Source: Micromonospora sp. WMMD882 | Lineage (GTDB): Bacteria; Actinomycetota; Actinomycetes; Mycobacteriales; Micromonosporaceae | Length of the DNA: 64,000 nucleotides | Assembly: GCF_027497255.1 (NCBI RefSeq) | Contig: NZ_CP114903.1 | Span: 744,001 to 808,000, forward strand | Direction of reading: 5' to 3' | Part shown: in pieces, positions 52,958 through 61,096 of the stretch | Numbering within the stretch: the first letter of the stretch is position 1 | Layout: the number at the start of each line of letters is the position of its first letter | The notes under the pieces: model-generated | What the model was told of the DNA's origin: nothing | The model's input: the letters and a program-made list of their open reading frames with translations, nothing else | The model's database searches: none | Translations under genes and position numbers: made by a program

Positions 52958-54390
52958 GTCGTCCGCCGTCGTCGGGTCAGCACCAGCAGCGCCACCCCGC
53001 CACCGACCATCAGCAGCGCCACCAGCACGTAGCTGACGACGGCGGCGCCGGTGGTGGGCAGCCGGCCCGGTCCGGGAGCGGGCGGGGCGGGGGCGGGGGT
53101 GGTCGTCGGCGGGGGAGTGGGGGAGGTGGTCGGCGACGCGGTGGCGCTCGGCGTCGGGCTGGCCGTGCCGGTCGGGTCGGGCGAGCCGGTCGGTGTGGGC
53201 GAGCCGCTCGGTGTGGGCGAGGCGGTGCCGGTCGCGGTGGGCTGCGGGGAGGTCGGCGGCAGGTCGACGCCGATCCGGCCCAGCGGCACCTGGGCGAGCC
53301 CGAGCACGGCCTGCGCGGTGGCCCGACGCCACTGGTCCCGGCCGGTGTCGGCGATCCCCGCCGTCACGGCGGCCGTGAAACCGGCCGTGTCGTAGGCCAC
53401 CGCGCCCGCGTCGGCCGCGGCCGCGCCGCCGGTGGCCGTGGTGAGCTGGAGCGCGGTCAACGCCCCGGCGGCGCGGGCGGCCTCGGCGTCCCGACCCGCC
53501 GCGGCGAGAGCCTGCCCGGCCAGGCCGGTGCTGTTCGCGTTCGCCCCGACCGTCGGCCCCGAACCGCCGAAGGAGCCGTCGGCGTGCTGCCGGGTCACCA
53601 GCCAGTCCACCCCGCGCCGGGCCGCGTCGGCCGCGCCGGTGGCCCCGTCTTCGGCGGCGGCCAGCAGGGCCTGCGTCGCCATCGCCGTCGAGTCGACGTC
53701 GAGCACGGCGTCCGGCTGCTCGTCGCAGGCCGGCGACGGCCCCGACGCGGTGTCCGGGTAGAGCCGGAAGCCACCGGCGGCGCACTGTTGCCGGACGAGG
53801 AAGTCCACCGTCTCCGGTGGCGCCCCGCCGCTGCGGACCAGGCCCAGCACGGCGAAGGACTGGTCGAACGTGTTGCTGGCGTCCGGACCGCTGTCGGCGG
53901 TGGTACGGCTGGTGATCCGGCCCCGCTGGTGACCGGTGTCCGCCCCGGCGACCAGCGAGAGGGTCTCCGCCCGCAGGTCGTACCCGCCGAAGTCGGTGGG
54001 GTCGGCCCCGACGGCGGAGGCGGCGTAGAGCAGTTTCGCGGTCGCCCCGCCGTCGGTGAAGCCCTCGATGCCGTAGTCGTCGTAACTGTTGTAGGACCGC
54101 ACGTGTGCCGCGACCTGCCGGGTCGCGGCCTGCCGGGTCGGCGTGTCCACGCCGGTCGCGGCCAGCGCCAGCAGCCCGTCGACGGTCAGGCCCCAGTCCT
54201 GACCGCCGAACGGGCCGGGCAGCGCCCCGTCGGCGTACTCGCCGGCCAGCCAGGACGCGGCCGCGCGCCCGGCGGTGGTGTCCGTCGGGGCCGGCGCGGC
54301 CCCGACGGTCGACGGGAGGACGGAGAACGCGGCGAGGGTCGTCGCCGCGACCACGCCGAGGCCGGTGGCGGGACGCCGGGACAGGGGCAT
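52954..54390 (-). CDS. Cell-wall-anchored alpha/alpha-toroid protein (transcobalamin alpha-domain-like) with LPTTG
   Basis: 478 residues, ATG with AAAGG upstream. Signal peptide to about 31. About 40-375: repeats of the prenyltransferase/squalene-cyclase type (QDWGLTVDGLLALAA, SFAVLGLVRSGG, VDSTAMATQALLAAAED, ADGSFGGSGP, ANSTGLAGQALAAAGRD), the alpha/alpha toroid of intrinsic factor and transcobalamin. Cyclase DxDD is absent, so it is a binding rather than a catalytic toroid. Then a Pro/Thr/Ser wall spacer with PTPTGSPDPTGT repeats, and LPTTG + hydrophobic helix + RRRR, a sortase sorting signal. It overlaps the following DUF4430-like gene. Paralogue of 54964-56049. Confidence 0.85.
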   Translation of the reverse strand: MPLSRRPATGLGVVAATTLAAFSVLPSTVGAAPAPTDTTAGRAAASWLAGEYADGALPGPFGGQDWGLTVDGLLALAATGVDTPTRQAATRQVAAHVRSYNSYDDYGIEGFTDGGATAKLLYAASAVGADPTDFGGYDLRAETLSLVAGADTGHQRGRITSRTTADSGPDASNTFDQSFAVLGLVRSGGAPPETVDFLVRQQCAAGGFRLYPDTASGPSPACDEQPDAVLDVDSTAMATQALLAAAEDGATGAADAARRGVDWLVTRQHADGSFGGSGPTVGANANSTGLAGQALAAAGRDAEAARAAGALTALQLTTATGGAAAADAGAVAYDTAGFTAAVTAGIADTGRDQWRRATAQAVLGLAQVPLGRIGVDLPPTSPQPTATGTASPTPSGSPTPTGSPDPTGTASPTPSATASPTTSPTPPPTTTPAPAPPAPGPGRLPTTGAAVVSYVLVALLMVGGGVALLVLTRRRRTT

Positions 54391-54445
54391 CGGATGCCTT
54401 TCACGCAGTGGTGGGTCAGGACCCCGGCACGTCCGGGGTTAACGG

Positions 54446-54925
54446 TCAGGGAGCGGGGACGCTGGGCGGCGCGCCCGCCCCGAACGCCCAGCCCTCGACG
54501 CTGCCCGGGGCCGGGTTGTAGCTGCCCGCGCCGGAGGAGCTGTAGGACCAGGCGCCCCCGGCGGGGGCGTGCCAGTACGACCAGTACGCGGTGACCGGTG
54601 GGGTGTTGACGCACGGGTCGGTGGCGGCGGTGGGCTTGCCGTTGATCCGGCAGACGAACGCCAGCCCCCACCGGCTGGTGCCGGTCACCGTGAAACCGGC
54701 CGTCTGGAGGGCGGCCAGCCCGGTGGCCGGGTCACCGGGGGCGCAGGCGACCTGGACGCCGCCACCGAGCGCGGCGAAGTCCACCACGACGGTGACCCCG
54801 GTGGCGCCGGTGCAGGCGGCGGCCTGCGCCGCCGGTGGCGTCGGCTCGACGGCGGTCAGGGTGACGGCGGCGACGACGGCGGCCAGCAGACCGGCCAGTC
54901 GGGCTCGGACGGTGGTACGGAACAT
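54446..54925 (-). CDS. Small secreted DUF4430-like (transcobalamin beta-domain-like) protein
   Basis: 159 residues from ATG 54925 with a strong GGAGG. Signal peptide to about 34 (AAQAAA). The mature protein is only the beta domain: GVTVVVDFAALGGGV, GLAALQTAGFTVTGT, FVCRINGKP, VTAYWSYWHAPAGGAWSYS, with four cysteines. It is closely similar in sequence to residues 35-150 of the product of 52031-52957 but has no anchor and should be freely secreted. It sits between the two toroid genes, giving the order toroid-beta-toroid-beta. Confidence 0.88.
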   Translation of the reverse strand: MFRTTVRARLAGLLAAVVAAVTLTAVEPTPPAAQAAACTGATGVTVVVDFAALGGGVQVACAPGDPATGLAALQTAGFTVTGTSRWGLAFVCRINGKPTAATDPCVNTPPVTAYWSYWHAPAGGAWSYSSSGAGSYNPAPGSVEGWAFGAGAPPSVPAP

Positions 54926-54963
54926 GGGTCCTCCTGGACGGGAGCGGCGGTGGGCGGGACGGC

Positions 54964-56049
54964 TCACGGGCAGGTGGGCAGCGGCGCGCCCACCGTGGCG
55001 TCGGCGCTGGACACGTGGTCGTACCCGACTCCGGTCAGGCCGAGGACGGCCTGGGCGGTGGCCCGGGTGGCGGTGTCGCGGTCGAAAGCGCCCCCGTCGA
55101 AGTCGACGGCGCCCCGGTCGGCCGGCGCGCCGGCGCAGCCCACCTGGAGCCGGGCCAGGAACCCCCGGGCCCGCGCCCAGGCCAGCGGGCGGTGCCCGGC
55201 GCGCAGCGCCTGCGCGGCGAGCCCGGTGCTGTTCGCGTTCGCCGTGCCGGCCCCGTTGGCGAAGCCGCCGTCGGGGCGCTGCACGGACAGCAGCCAGGCC
55301 AGCCCGGCGTCGGCGTCGGCGGAGCGGCCGGCCGCCCGCAGCGCCTGCGTCGCCAGCGCGGTGGCGTCCACGTCCGACACGCAGGTCGGCTGCGCCGGCA
55401 GCAGCGGGTAGCCGCCGTCGGCGCACCGGGTGCCGGCCAGCCAGGTGGCCGCCTCCGGCGGCACGCCCGGCCCGGTACGGCGCAGCGCGAGGATCGCGAA
55501 CGACTGGCTGAACGCGTTGCTGTAGTCGCCGTACGCCGAGCGGTCGGCGAACCGTCCGCCGGGCTGCTGGAGGGAGCGGAGCCGGTCGACCAGGTCCACC
55601 CCGCCCACGTCGGTCGGGTCGCCGCCGCGCGCCGCGACGGCGAGCGCGAGTTTGGCCGTGGCGCCCGCGTACGCCTCGGCGTCGCCGTCGCCGAGGTAGC
55701 CGTCGCGGACGTCCGGCCGGGTGACCCAGGCCAGCGCCCGCGCGCCGTGGTCGTCGGCGACCCCGGCGGCGGCGAAGGCGAACACCGCGTCCAGGGTGAG
55801 ACCCTGGTCCGGGTAGGCGACGCCGTCGAAGACGGTCTCGAAGCGTTCCCCGTCGACGAGTTGGCGGGCCAGCCACCCGGCGGCGGCGTCCGGACGGGTC
55901 ACCCCCGTCCGCTCGACGGTGGCGACCGGGGTGGTGGCGACAGAGCCGGCGACGGCTGGAACGGCGACGGCGGGCGCGGCGAGGGTGACGGCGGAGAACA
56001 CGCCGCAGAACAGGGCGAGCAGGTGGTGCCGGCTGAGGCGGACGACCAT
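54964..56049 (-). CDS. Secreted alpha/alpha-toroid protein (transcobalamin alpha-domain-like), first gene of the B12 operon
   Basis: 361 residues from ATG 56049 with AAAGGCG upstream. Signal peptide about 1-40. The remainder is prenyltransferase/squalene-cyclase-like repeats: QGLTLDAVFAFAAAG, SQSFAILALRRTG, VDATALATQALRAAG, PDGGFANGAG, ANSTGLAAQALRAGH, ATAQAVLGLTGVG, with two cysteine pairs. It lacks the wall spacer and LPXTG of its paralogue, so it is soluble. The repeat order matches the helical domain of animal cobalamin carriers. It is the first gene behind the cobalamin riboswitch, followed after 38 bp by the beta-domain gene. Confidence 0.87.
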   Translation of the reverse strand: MVVRLSRHHLLALFCGVFSAVTLAAPAVAVPAVAGSVATTPVATVERTGVTRPDAAAGWLARQLVDGERFETVFDGVAYPDQGLTLDAVFAFAAAGVADDHGARALAWVTRPDVRDGYLGDGDAEAYAGATAKLALAVAARGGDPTDVGGVDLVDRLRSLQQPGGRFADRSAYGDYSNAFSQSFAILALRRTGPGVPPEAATWLAGTRCADGGYPLLPAQPTCVSDVDATALATQALRAAGRSADADAGLAWLLSVQRPDGGFANGAGTANANSTGLAAQALRAGHRPLAWARARGFLARLQVGCAGAPADRGAVDFDGGAFDRDTATRATAQAVLGLTGVGYDHVSSADATVGAPLPTCP

Positions 56050-56149
56050 CGGAAGCGCCTTTCCGGCCCGGCGGTCGTCAGAAACCCCGACCAACGGCAG
56101 CGGCGCGCGATCGGGACTCCGACCCGTGGGCCACGACGGGTGGGGGAGC

Positions 56150-56270
56150 GGACAGGCGGGTACGACGGGTATTCGGGCTCGCCACCGAGGTGTCACCTCG
56201 ACGGCCTACCGTTGCGGGCCAGCGCCGGACTTCGACCGGACTTCCCCCGCACGTACACGCGATGCAGTTG
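56150..56270 (-). ncRNA. Cobalamin riboswitch
   Basis: On the minus strand, about 100-220 bp ahead of the first gene of the operon, the conserved core is readable: GGGGGAAGTCCGG (56249-56237), AAGTCCGGCGCTGG, then CCCGCAACGGTAGGC (56218-56204), and after a hairpin (GAGGTGACACCTC) the B12-box-like GCGAGCCCGAATACCCG (56182-56166) and CCCGCCTGTC. These match the class consensus GGGAA..GGTG..A..CCGGCGCTG.CCCGCAACTGT and AGCCMGGAxACC in order and spacing. The exact ends are estimated. Confidence 0.88.
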
Positions 56271-56295
56271 TGCCGACAGTCTTGCCGGGCGGCCG

Positions 56296-57090
56296 TCACC
56301 TGTCAACGCGTCGTCTGTCGCGAGCGGACGGTGACGGCATGTCGGGCCCGCGGCCCGGCCTGCCCGGCGGCCCGTCCCCGGCCTGCGGTTCGGCCCGGTA
56401 GGCGGCCCTGGCCTGCGGTTCCGTCCGGTGAACGGCTCTGGCCTGCGGTTCGGTCCGGTAGGCGGCCCGGGTCAGGTCGAGGGCCTCGGCCGCGTAGGCG
56501 CGGGCGACCGGGACGGCGCGCAGGTCGACGGCGAGGACGGCCAGCAGCGCGGCCAGCCGGGCGGCGGCGGTGTAGAGGCGGACGCGTTGCGGCGGATGCT
56601 GCCGGGTGGCCATGAGCTGGTCCACGCAGATCCGCAGCGGACGCAGCCGGGCCACCAGGGTGGCGGGCGGGCAGCGCCCCCGGTCGGCCACCGCCTGCCG
56701 CACCTCGTCCTCCAGGCGCGCCAACCGGGCGTCGGCGTCGGCGGTGTCCGTCAACGCCGACCGGTGGGCGTCGATGTGCGTCCGGTGCTCCCAGAGCGCG
56801 GCGTGGTCGTCGGCGCGGGCCGCCGGACGGCGTCGCCGTCGGTCGTCCAGGCCGGCGATGCGGTCGTGCTCGGCGGCCAGCACGCCACCGGTCCGCAGCA
56901 CCGTGTCGCACCGGCTCCAGAACGACCGCTCGGGATGCTGGCGGCCGGTCTCGGTGTTCGCCACCGAGCTGCGCCCGTACTGCACGAGCCGGGCCAGGCC
57001 GTGCTGGGTGTGGCCGGCGGCCCTGCGCAGGTGGGCGAGGTGCCGGCCGAGCGCGCGGCGGGCGGCGGTGATCTCGTCGGGCCCACCCAT
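56296..57090 (-). CDS. XRE-family (helix-turn-helix) regulator
   Basis: 264 residues from ATG 57090 (GTG 57099 also possible). N-terminal XRE helix-turn-helix: LGRHLAHLRRAAGHTQHGLARLV followed by SSVANTETGRQHPERSFW. The remainder is helical, like the ligand-sensing half of Streptomyces/Micromonospora XRE regulators that sit beside transporters. The C-terminus has three degenerate repeats of (Y/H)RTEPQARA, encoded by about 30-bp repeats (56380-56465). It is divergent from the ABC exporter gene with 128 bp between starts, and probably controls it. Confidence 0.85.
   Translation of the reverse strand: MGGPDEITAARRALGRHLAHLRRAAGHTQHGLARLVQYGRSSVANTETGRQHPERSFWSRCDTVLRTGGVLAAEHDRIAGLDDRRRRRPAARADDHAALWEHRTHIDAHRSALTDTADADARLARLEDEVRQAVADRGRCPPATLVARLRPLRICVDQLMATRQHPPQRVRLYTAAARLAALLAVLAVDLRAVPVARAYAAEALDLTRAAYRTEPQARAVHRTEPQARAAYRAEPQAGDGPPGRPGRGPDMPSPSARDRRRVDR
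56380..56465. repeat. About 30-bp tandem repeat in the 3' part of the XRE gene
   Basis: GGCCTGCGGTTC-containing units occur three times (near 56387, 56417 and 56444), each followed by a GGTAGGCGGCCC or similar block, and encode RTEPQARA-type repeats at the protein's C-terminus. Confidence 0.7.
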
Positions 57091-57218
57091 CGCCGCCACC
57101 CCCGGTCGCCGCGGTCACGATGAGCCGACACGGTAACCACCCCGGGTGACCATCTGCCGACAATGTCGTCGCCCGGCGTTGCGGGCGTGTCGACCCGGCG
57201 GGCGCATACCGTCCCTGC

Positions 57219-59228
57219 ATGTTCACGACCGGCCACCCCGACCGACCGGCCGCCCCGCCCGCGTCGGCGGCCGGCGATCCGACGCCTGACGATCCGGTGC
57301 TGCCGGAGCTGCGCGAGATGTGGTGGGAGACCGGCGTGCGGGCCCGTGCCCAGGCCGGCGTGTTCGCCGTCTTCTCCGAGCTGCCGCGCCTGATCCGGGC
57401 CGCCCTGCGGGTGAGCTGGCGGGCCGACCGGGTCCGCACCACGATCGTCGGCGTCACGACGCTGTTCGCCGGCGCGATGTCGGCGTTCGGGCTGATCGCC
57501 GCGCAGCGGGTGCTGGTGGAGCTGTTCGCCGGCGGGCCCACCGCCGACAAGGTCCGCGCCGCGCTGCCGGCCCTGGTCGCCCTCGCAGCGGTGACCGCGC
57601 TGCGCGCCGGGATGGCCGCCGCGACGGGGTACGCGCAGAACGGCCTCACGCCCAAGGTGGACCGCGAGGTCGAACGGGGCCTGTTCGAGGTCACCACGGC
57701 AGTACGGCTGGAGGCGTTCGACGCCGACGCGTTCGCCGACGACATGGAACGCGCCTCCCGTGGCGCGGACTCCACCACCGGCCTGGTGCAGGCGTCGACG
57801 AACCTGCTCGCCGGCCTCAGCGGCGTCCTCGCCGTGGCCGTCGCCGTGCTGGTGATCCACCCGTTGCTGCTGCTCGCGCTGCTGGTGGCCACCGTGCCGA
57901 ACGCGTGGGCGTCGCTGCGCGCCGGGCACCTGAGCTACCAGACGTACGCCGCCGGTTCGGTCCGGCGTCGGCGGCTGTGGCTGCTGCACCGGCTGATGGC
58001 CGAGCGTGACTCCGCCGCCGAGCTGCGCTCCTACCGGCTGCGTGAGTTCCTGCTCGACCAGTACGACCGGGTGATGGCTGTCGAGACCGGTATCCAGCTC
58101 GCGCTGGCCCGGCGGGTCACCACGACCACCACGGTCGGCGCGATGACCGGCGGGGTCGCCGTCACCGTGGTCTACGTGCTGCTCGGCCTGCTGCTCGTCG
58201 ACGGGCAGATCCCCCTCGCCGCCGCCGCGACCTGCGTCATCGCGATCCAGACCGCGCAGCGGTCGCTGGCCGCGGTCACCTTCCAGGTCGACCGGGTGTA
58301 CACCGAGGGGCAGCACTTCCGCGACTACACCGGCTTCATGACCCGCGCCGCCGACTACCTGCCGGCGGCCACCGGCCCGGTAGACCGGACGCCGCCGGTA
58401 GACCGGACGCCGCCGACGGACCGGCTGCGGGAGATCACCGTCGACGCGGTCAGTCTCCGCTACCCCGACCGCGACGCCCCGGCCGTCGACCAGGTCAGCC
58501 TGACCGTCACGGCCGGCCAGACGGTGGCGTTCGTCGGCGAGAACGGCTCCGGAAAGTCCACCCTGGCCACCGTGATCGCGACTCTGCGCGCGCCCACCAG
58601 CGGGCAGGTCCGCTACAACGGCCGGCCGGTCGCCGACTGGGGCGTCGAGGCGTTGCGGGCCCGCATCGCCGTCGTCACCCAGGAGTTCTACCGGTGGCCG
58701 TTCACCGCCGCCACGAACATCGCCATCGGCGACGTCACCGCCGTCACCACCCGGGACAGCATCGAGACCGCCGCCGGGCGCGCGGTCGCCCACGACATGA
58801 TCACCGACCTGCCGCACGGCTACGACACGCTGCTCGACCGGACCTTCGCCGGTGGCCAGGACCTCTCCGGCGGGCAGTGGCAACGCGTCACGGCCGCCCG
58901 TGGCTTCCTCCGCGACGCGGACGTGCTGATCATGGATGAGCCATCGTCCGCGCTGGATCCCCGCGCCGAGGACGCCCTCTTCCAGGCCATCCGGGACCGT
59001 CAGGGGCGCGCCGTCACCATCCTCGTCACCCACCGGCTCGCCAACGTCCGGCACGCCGACCACATTCACGTCCTGCACCACGGCCGGGTCGTCGAGTCCG
59101 GCAGCCACGACCAGCTCATCGCCGCCGGCGGCCGGTACGCCGAGCTGTTCGGCCTCCAGGCCGCCGGCTACGACACCACCCGGGCCGCGTCCGCCCCACC
59201 CGCGCCCCGCCAGCCCGCCGCCACCTGA
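57219..59228 (+). CDS. ABC transporter, fused membrane and ATP-binding domains (exporter type)
   Basis: 669 residues from ATG 57219. About 70-345: six membrane helices of an exporter-type TMD; 395-640: ABC domain with GENGSGKSTLA, QEFYRWPFTAATNIAIG, LSGGQWQRVTAARG and VLIMDEPSSALDP, and the H-loop VTHRLANV. A short repeat PVDRTPPVDRTPP (about residues 387-400) joins the two parts. Architecture and the WW...ARAQ N-terminus resemble LanT-less exporters next to peptide or natural-product loci, but no precursor peptide is seen here. The cargo is unknown. The divergent XRE regulator suggests inducible export. Confidence 0.9.
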   Translation: MFTTGHPDRPAAPPASAAGDPTPDDPVLPELREMWWETGVRARAQAGVFAVFSELPRLIRAALRVSWRADRVRTTIVGVTTLFAGAMSAFGLIAAQRVLVELFAGGPTADKVRAALPALVALAAVTALRAGMAAATGYAQNGLTPKVDREVERGLFEVTTAVRLEAFDADAFADDMERASRGADSTTGLVQASTNLLAGLSGVLAVAVAVLVIHPLLLLALLVATVPNAWASLRAGHLSYQTYAAGSVRRRRLWLLHRLMAERDSAAELRSYRLREFLLDQYDRVMAVETGIQLALARRVTTTTTVGAMTGGVAVTVVYVLLGLLLVDGQIPLAAAATCVIAIQTAQRSLAAVTFQVDRVYTEGQHFRDYTGFMTRAADYLPAATGPVDRTPPVDRTPPTDRLREITVDAVSLRYPDRDAPAVDQVSLTVTAGQTVAFVGENGSGKSTLATVIATLRAPTSGQVRYNGRPVADWGVEALRARIAVVTQEFYRWPFTAATNIAIGDVTAVTTRDSIETAAGRAVAHDMITDLPHGYDTLLDRTFAGGQDLSGGQWQRVTAARGFLRDADVLIMDEPSSALDPRAEDALFQAIRDRQGRAVTILVTHRLANVRHADHIHVLHHGRVVESGSHDQLIAAGGRYAELFGLQAAGYDTTRAASAPPAPRQPAAT

Positions 59229-59279
59229 ACGCCCCGTCGGGCGGCCCGGTCAGCCGCCGCTGCCCTGAACGCGGCCCCG

Positions 59280-60002
59280 TCACCGGTCCGCGGCGGTCAG
59301 CGCCAGGACGGCGCGCAGGCCCCGGGGGCGGTCGGGCCGTCGGGGCGTGGGCAGGAGGTAGACGGCCATCCCGAGCCGGGCCGCCGCGCCGTCCTTGACC
59401 GGGTCGTCGCCGACGAACAGCGTCCGCCCCGGTGGCACGCCCAGCTCCGCGCACGCCCGCTCGAACAGCTCGGGCTCCGGCTTGACCGCGCCCTGCTCGC
59501 AGGAGAGCGCGTACGAGCCGATCAGCTTCCCGACGCCGATCCGGTCGAAGGTCGGCCGGACGTCCCAGCCGATGTTGCTCACCACCCCCAGCCGCAGGCC
59601 CGCGCCGTGCAGTCCGGTCAGCACCTCGACGGTGTCCGGGTAGGCGGGCCACGACCCCGGGTCGGTCAGGCAGGCGTACGCGGACTCGGCCAGCGTCTCC
59701 GGGGCGACGCCGGGCTGGAAACCGTCGGCGGCGGAGGTCATCAGCCGGGTCCACACCGCGTGGTGCTGCCGCGCCGACCGGTCGCAGCCCTCCCGCGCGG
59801 CCAGCCCCTCCGGGGAGTCCACGGTGGCCAGCAGCGTCTCGATGAGCCGCCCGGCCCGTGCCTCGTCCAGCTCGACGCCCCGGGCCGCCGCCTGCGCGCG
59901 TACCCCGGCGGGCGTCAGCACCGCGCCGTCGTCGCACAGCGTGCCGGAGAAGTCGAACAGCACGGCGTCGAACCGCCGCGCGGCGCCGTCGGTGGTGGTC
60001 AT
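59280..60002 (-). CDS. HAD-family hydrolase
   Basis: 240 residues. HAD motifs: LFDFSGTLCD (nucleophile Asp in DFSGT; the second Asp of DxD is replaced by Ser), VVSNIGWD, KPEPELFE and FVGDDPVKDG. A helical cap lies between motif 1 and 2. The DxS form is typical of HAD members such as phosphonatase/dehalogenase-like and some sugar phosphatases. The start codon overlaps the stop of the nucleotidyltransferase (ATGA), so it is the last gene of the sugar operon, plausibly dephosphorylating a pathway intermediate. Confidence 0.85.
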   Translation of the reverse strand: MTTTDGAARRFDAVLFDFSGTLCDDGAVLTPAGVRAQAAARGVELDEARAGRLIETLLATVDSPEGLAAREGCDRSARQHHAVWTRLMTSAADGFQPGVAPETLAESAYACLTDPGSWPAYPDTVEVLTGLHGAGLRLGVVSNIGWDVRPTFDRIGVGKLIGSYALSCEQGAVKPEPELFERACAELGVPPGRTLFVGDDPVKDGAAARLGMAVYLLPTPRRPDRPRGLRAVLALTAADR

Positions 60003-61096
60003 GACAGCTCCGCCAGCCCGCGCCGGTCGGCGGCGAGGGTCTCGCCGGCCAGGACGATGCTGTCGCTCACCGTCACGCCGTCGGGCACCGTCGCGCCGGG
60101 CAGCACCACCGACCGCAGCACCGTGGCGCCCGGCTCGATGCGGGCGCCGGGATGCAGCACGCTCCGCGCGACGACCGCCCCGGCCGGGATCTCCGCCCCG
60201 ACCAGGCTGTCGATATCGGACCGGTAGCGCGGCGCGGCGGCGGCGAGCGTACGTGGCAGCAGCTCCGGGTCCATCGGCAGTTCCAGCAGCTTGAGCTGCT
60301 CGGAGTGGTAGCGGTCGACGGTGCCGATGTCGGCCCAGTAGCCGGGGATCGGGAACGCCGACACCAGTCGGCCCTGCGCGATCATCCGGGGCACCACGTC
60401 CCGGCTGATGTCGTGCTGCCAGCCGTCGTCGCCGAGGGCGACCAGCTCGGCCAGGACCTCCCGCAGGGCGTCCACCCGGAACAGGCAGAACGCCGTGAAG
60501 ACCAGGTCGGACGTCGGCTCCGGCGGTTTCTCGACCAGCCGGCGGACCCGCAGGTCGTCGTCCACGTCGACCATCCCGAACAGTTTCACGTACCGCCGTT
60601 CGATGCGCTGCACGCCGATGGTGCAGTCGGCGCCGGACGCCCGGTGCGCCGCCACCATCGGCGCGTAGTCCAGCAGGTAGACGTGGTCGGCGTGCTGCAC
60701 CAGCAGGTCACGCGCCCCGGGCGCGAAGATCCACTCCGCGTTGGTCGACAACGCGTCCGCCGTGCCCCGTTCGGCGGGACGCTCGGGCAGCGACCCGCCC
60801 GGCGCGGGCGGACCCGCCGACCGCAGCAGCTCGTCGTTCGGGCCGAAGTGGAGCCGGGTGCCCGGCCGGTCGTCCCAGTGCGCCATCAGGTGCCGCACCA
60901 GGTCGCCCTCCCGGTGCAGCGACATCAGCACCAGCTCGGGCACCCCGGAGCGCACCGCGTTGGCCACGCTGAAGTCCACCAGCCGGCAGGACGCCGCGTA
61001 CGGCACGAGCGGTTTGCAGGCCCGCGCGGTGAGGGGCCCCATCCGCTCGCCCAGACCGCCGGCCAGCAGCGCGGCGCGTACCCCGTCGAGGCTCAC
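59999..61096 (-). CDS. Sugar-phosphate nucleotidyltransferase (GlgC-like)
   Basis: 365 residues from GTG 61096, overlapping the previous stop (GTGA). N-terminal nucleotide-binding signature ALLAGGLGERMGPLTARACKP; the ADP-glucose pyrophosphorylase features follow: LVDFSVANA, the GTADAL block and YWADIGT. A left-handed beta-helix (SVLHPGARIEPGATVLRSVV) forms the C-terminus. It would couple a hexose- or cyclitol-1-phosphate to ADP or another NDP. ValB and AcbR of C7-cyclitol pathways are GlgC relatives, and the neighbours (kinase, dehydrogenase, isomerase, phosphatase) suit that kind of pathway better than glycogen synthesis. Confidence 0.88.
   Translation of the reverse strand: MSLDGVRAALLAGGLGERMGPLTARACKPLVPYAASCRLVDFSVANAVRSGVPELVLMSLHREGDLVRHLMAHWDDRPGTRLHFGPNDELLRSAGPPAPGGSLPERPAERGTADALSTNAEWIFAPGARDLLVQHADHVYLLDYAPMVAAHRASGADCTIGVQRIERRYVKLFGMVDVDDDLRVRRLVEKPPEPTSDLVFTAFCLFRVDALREVLAELVALGDDGWQHDISRDVVPRMIAQGRLVSAFPIPGYWADIGTVDRYHSEQLKLLELPMDPELLPRTLAAAAPRYRSDIDSLVGAEIPAGAVVARSVLHPGARIEPGATVLRSVVLPGATVPDGVTVSDSIVLAGETLAADRRGLAELS

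Noticed and set aside
52954..56049. Squalene/hopene cyclase or prenyltransferase enzymes
   Set aside because: Only the toroid repeats match; there is no DxDD or zinc site, both proteins are secreted, and they sit behind a cobalamin riboswitch with an importer.
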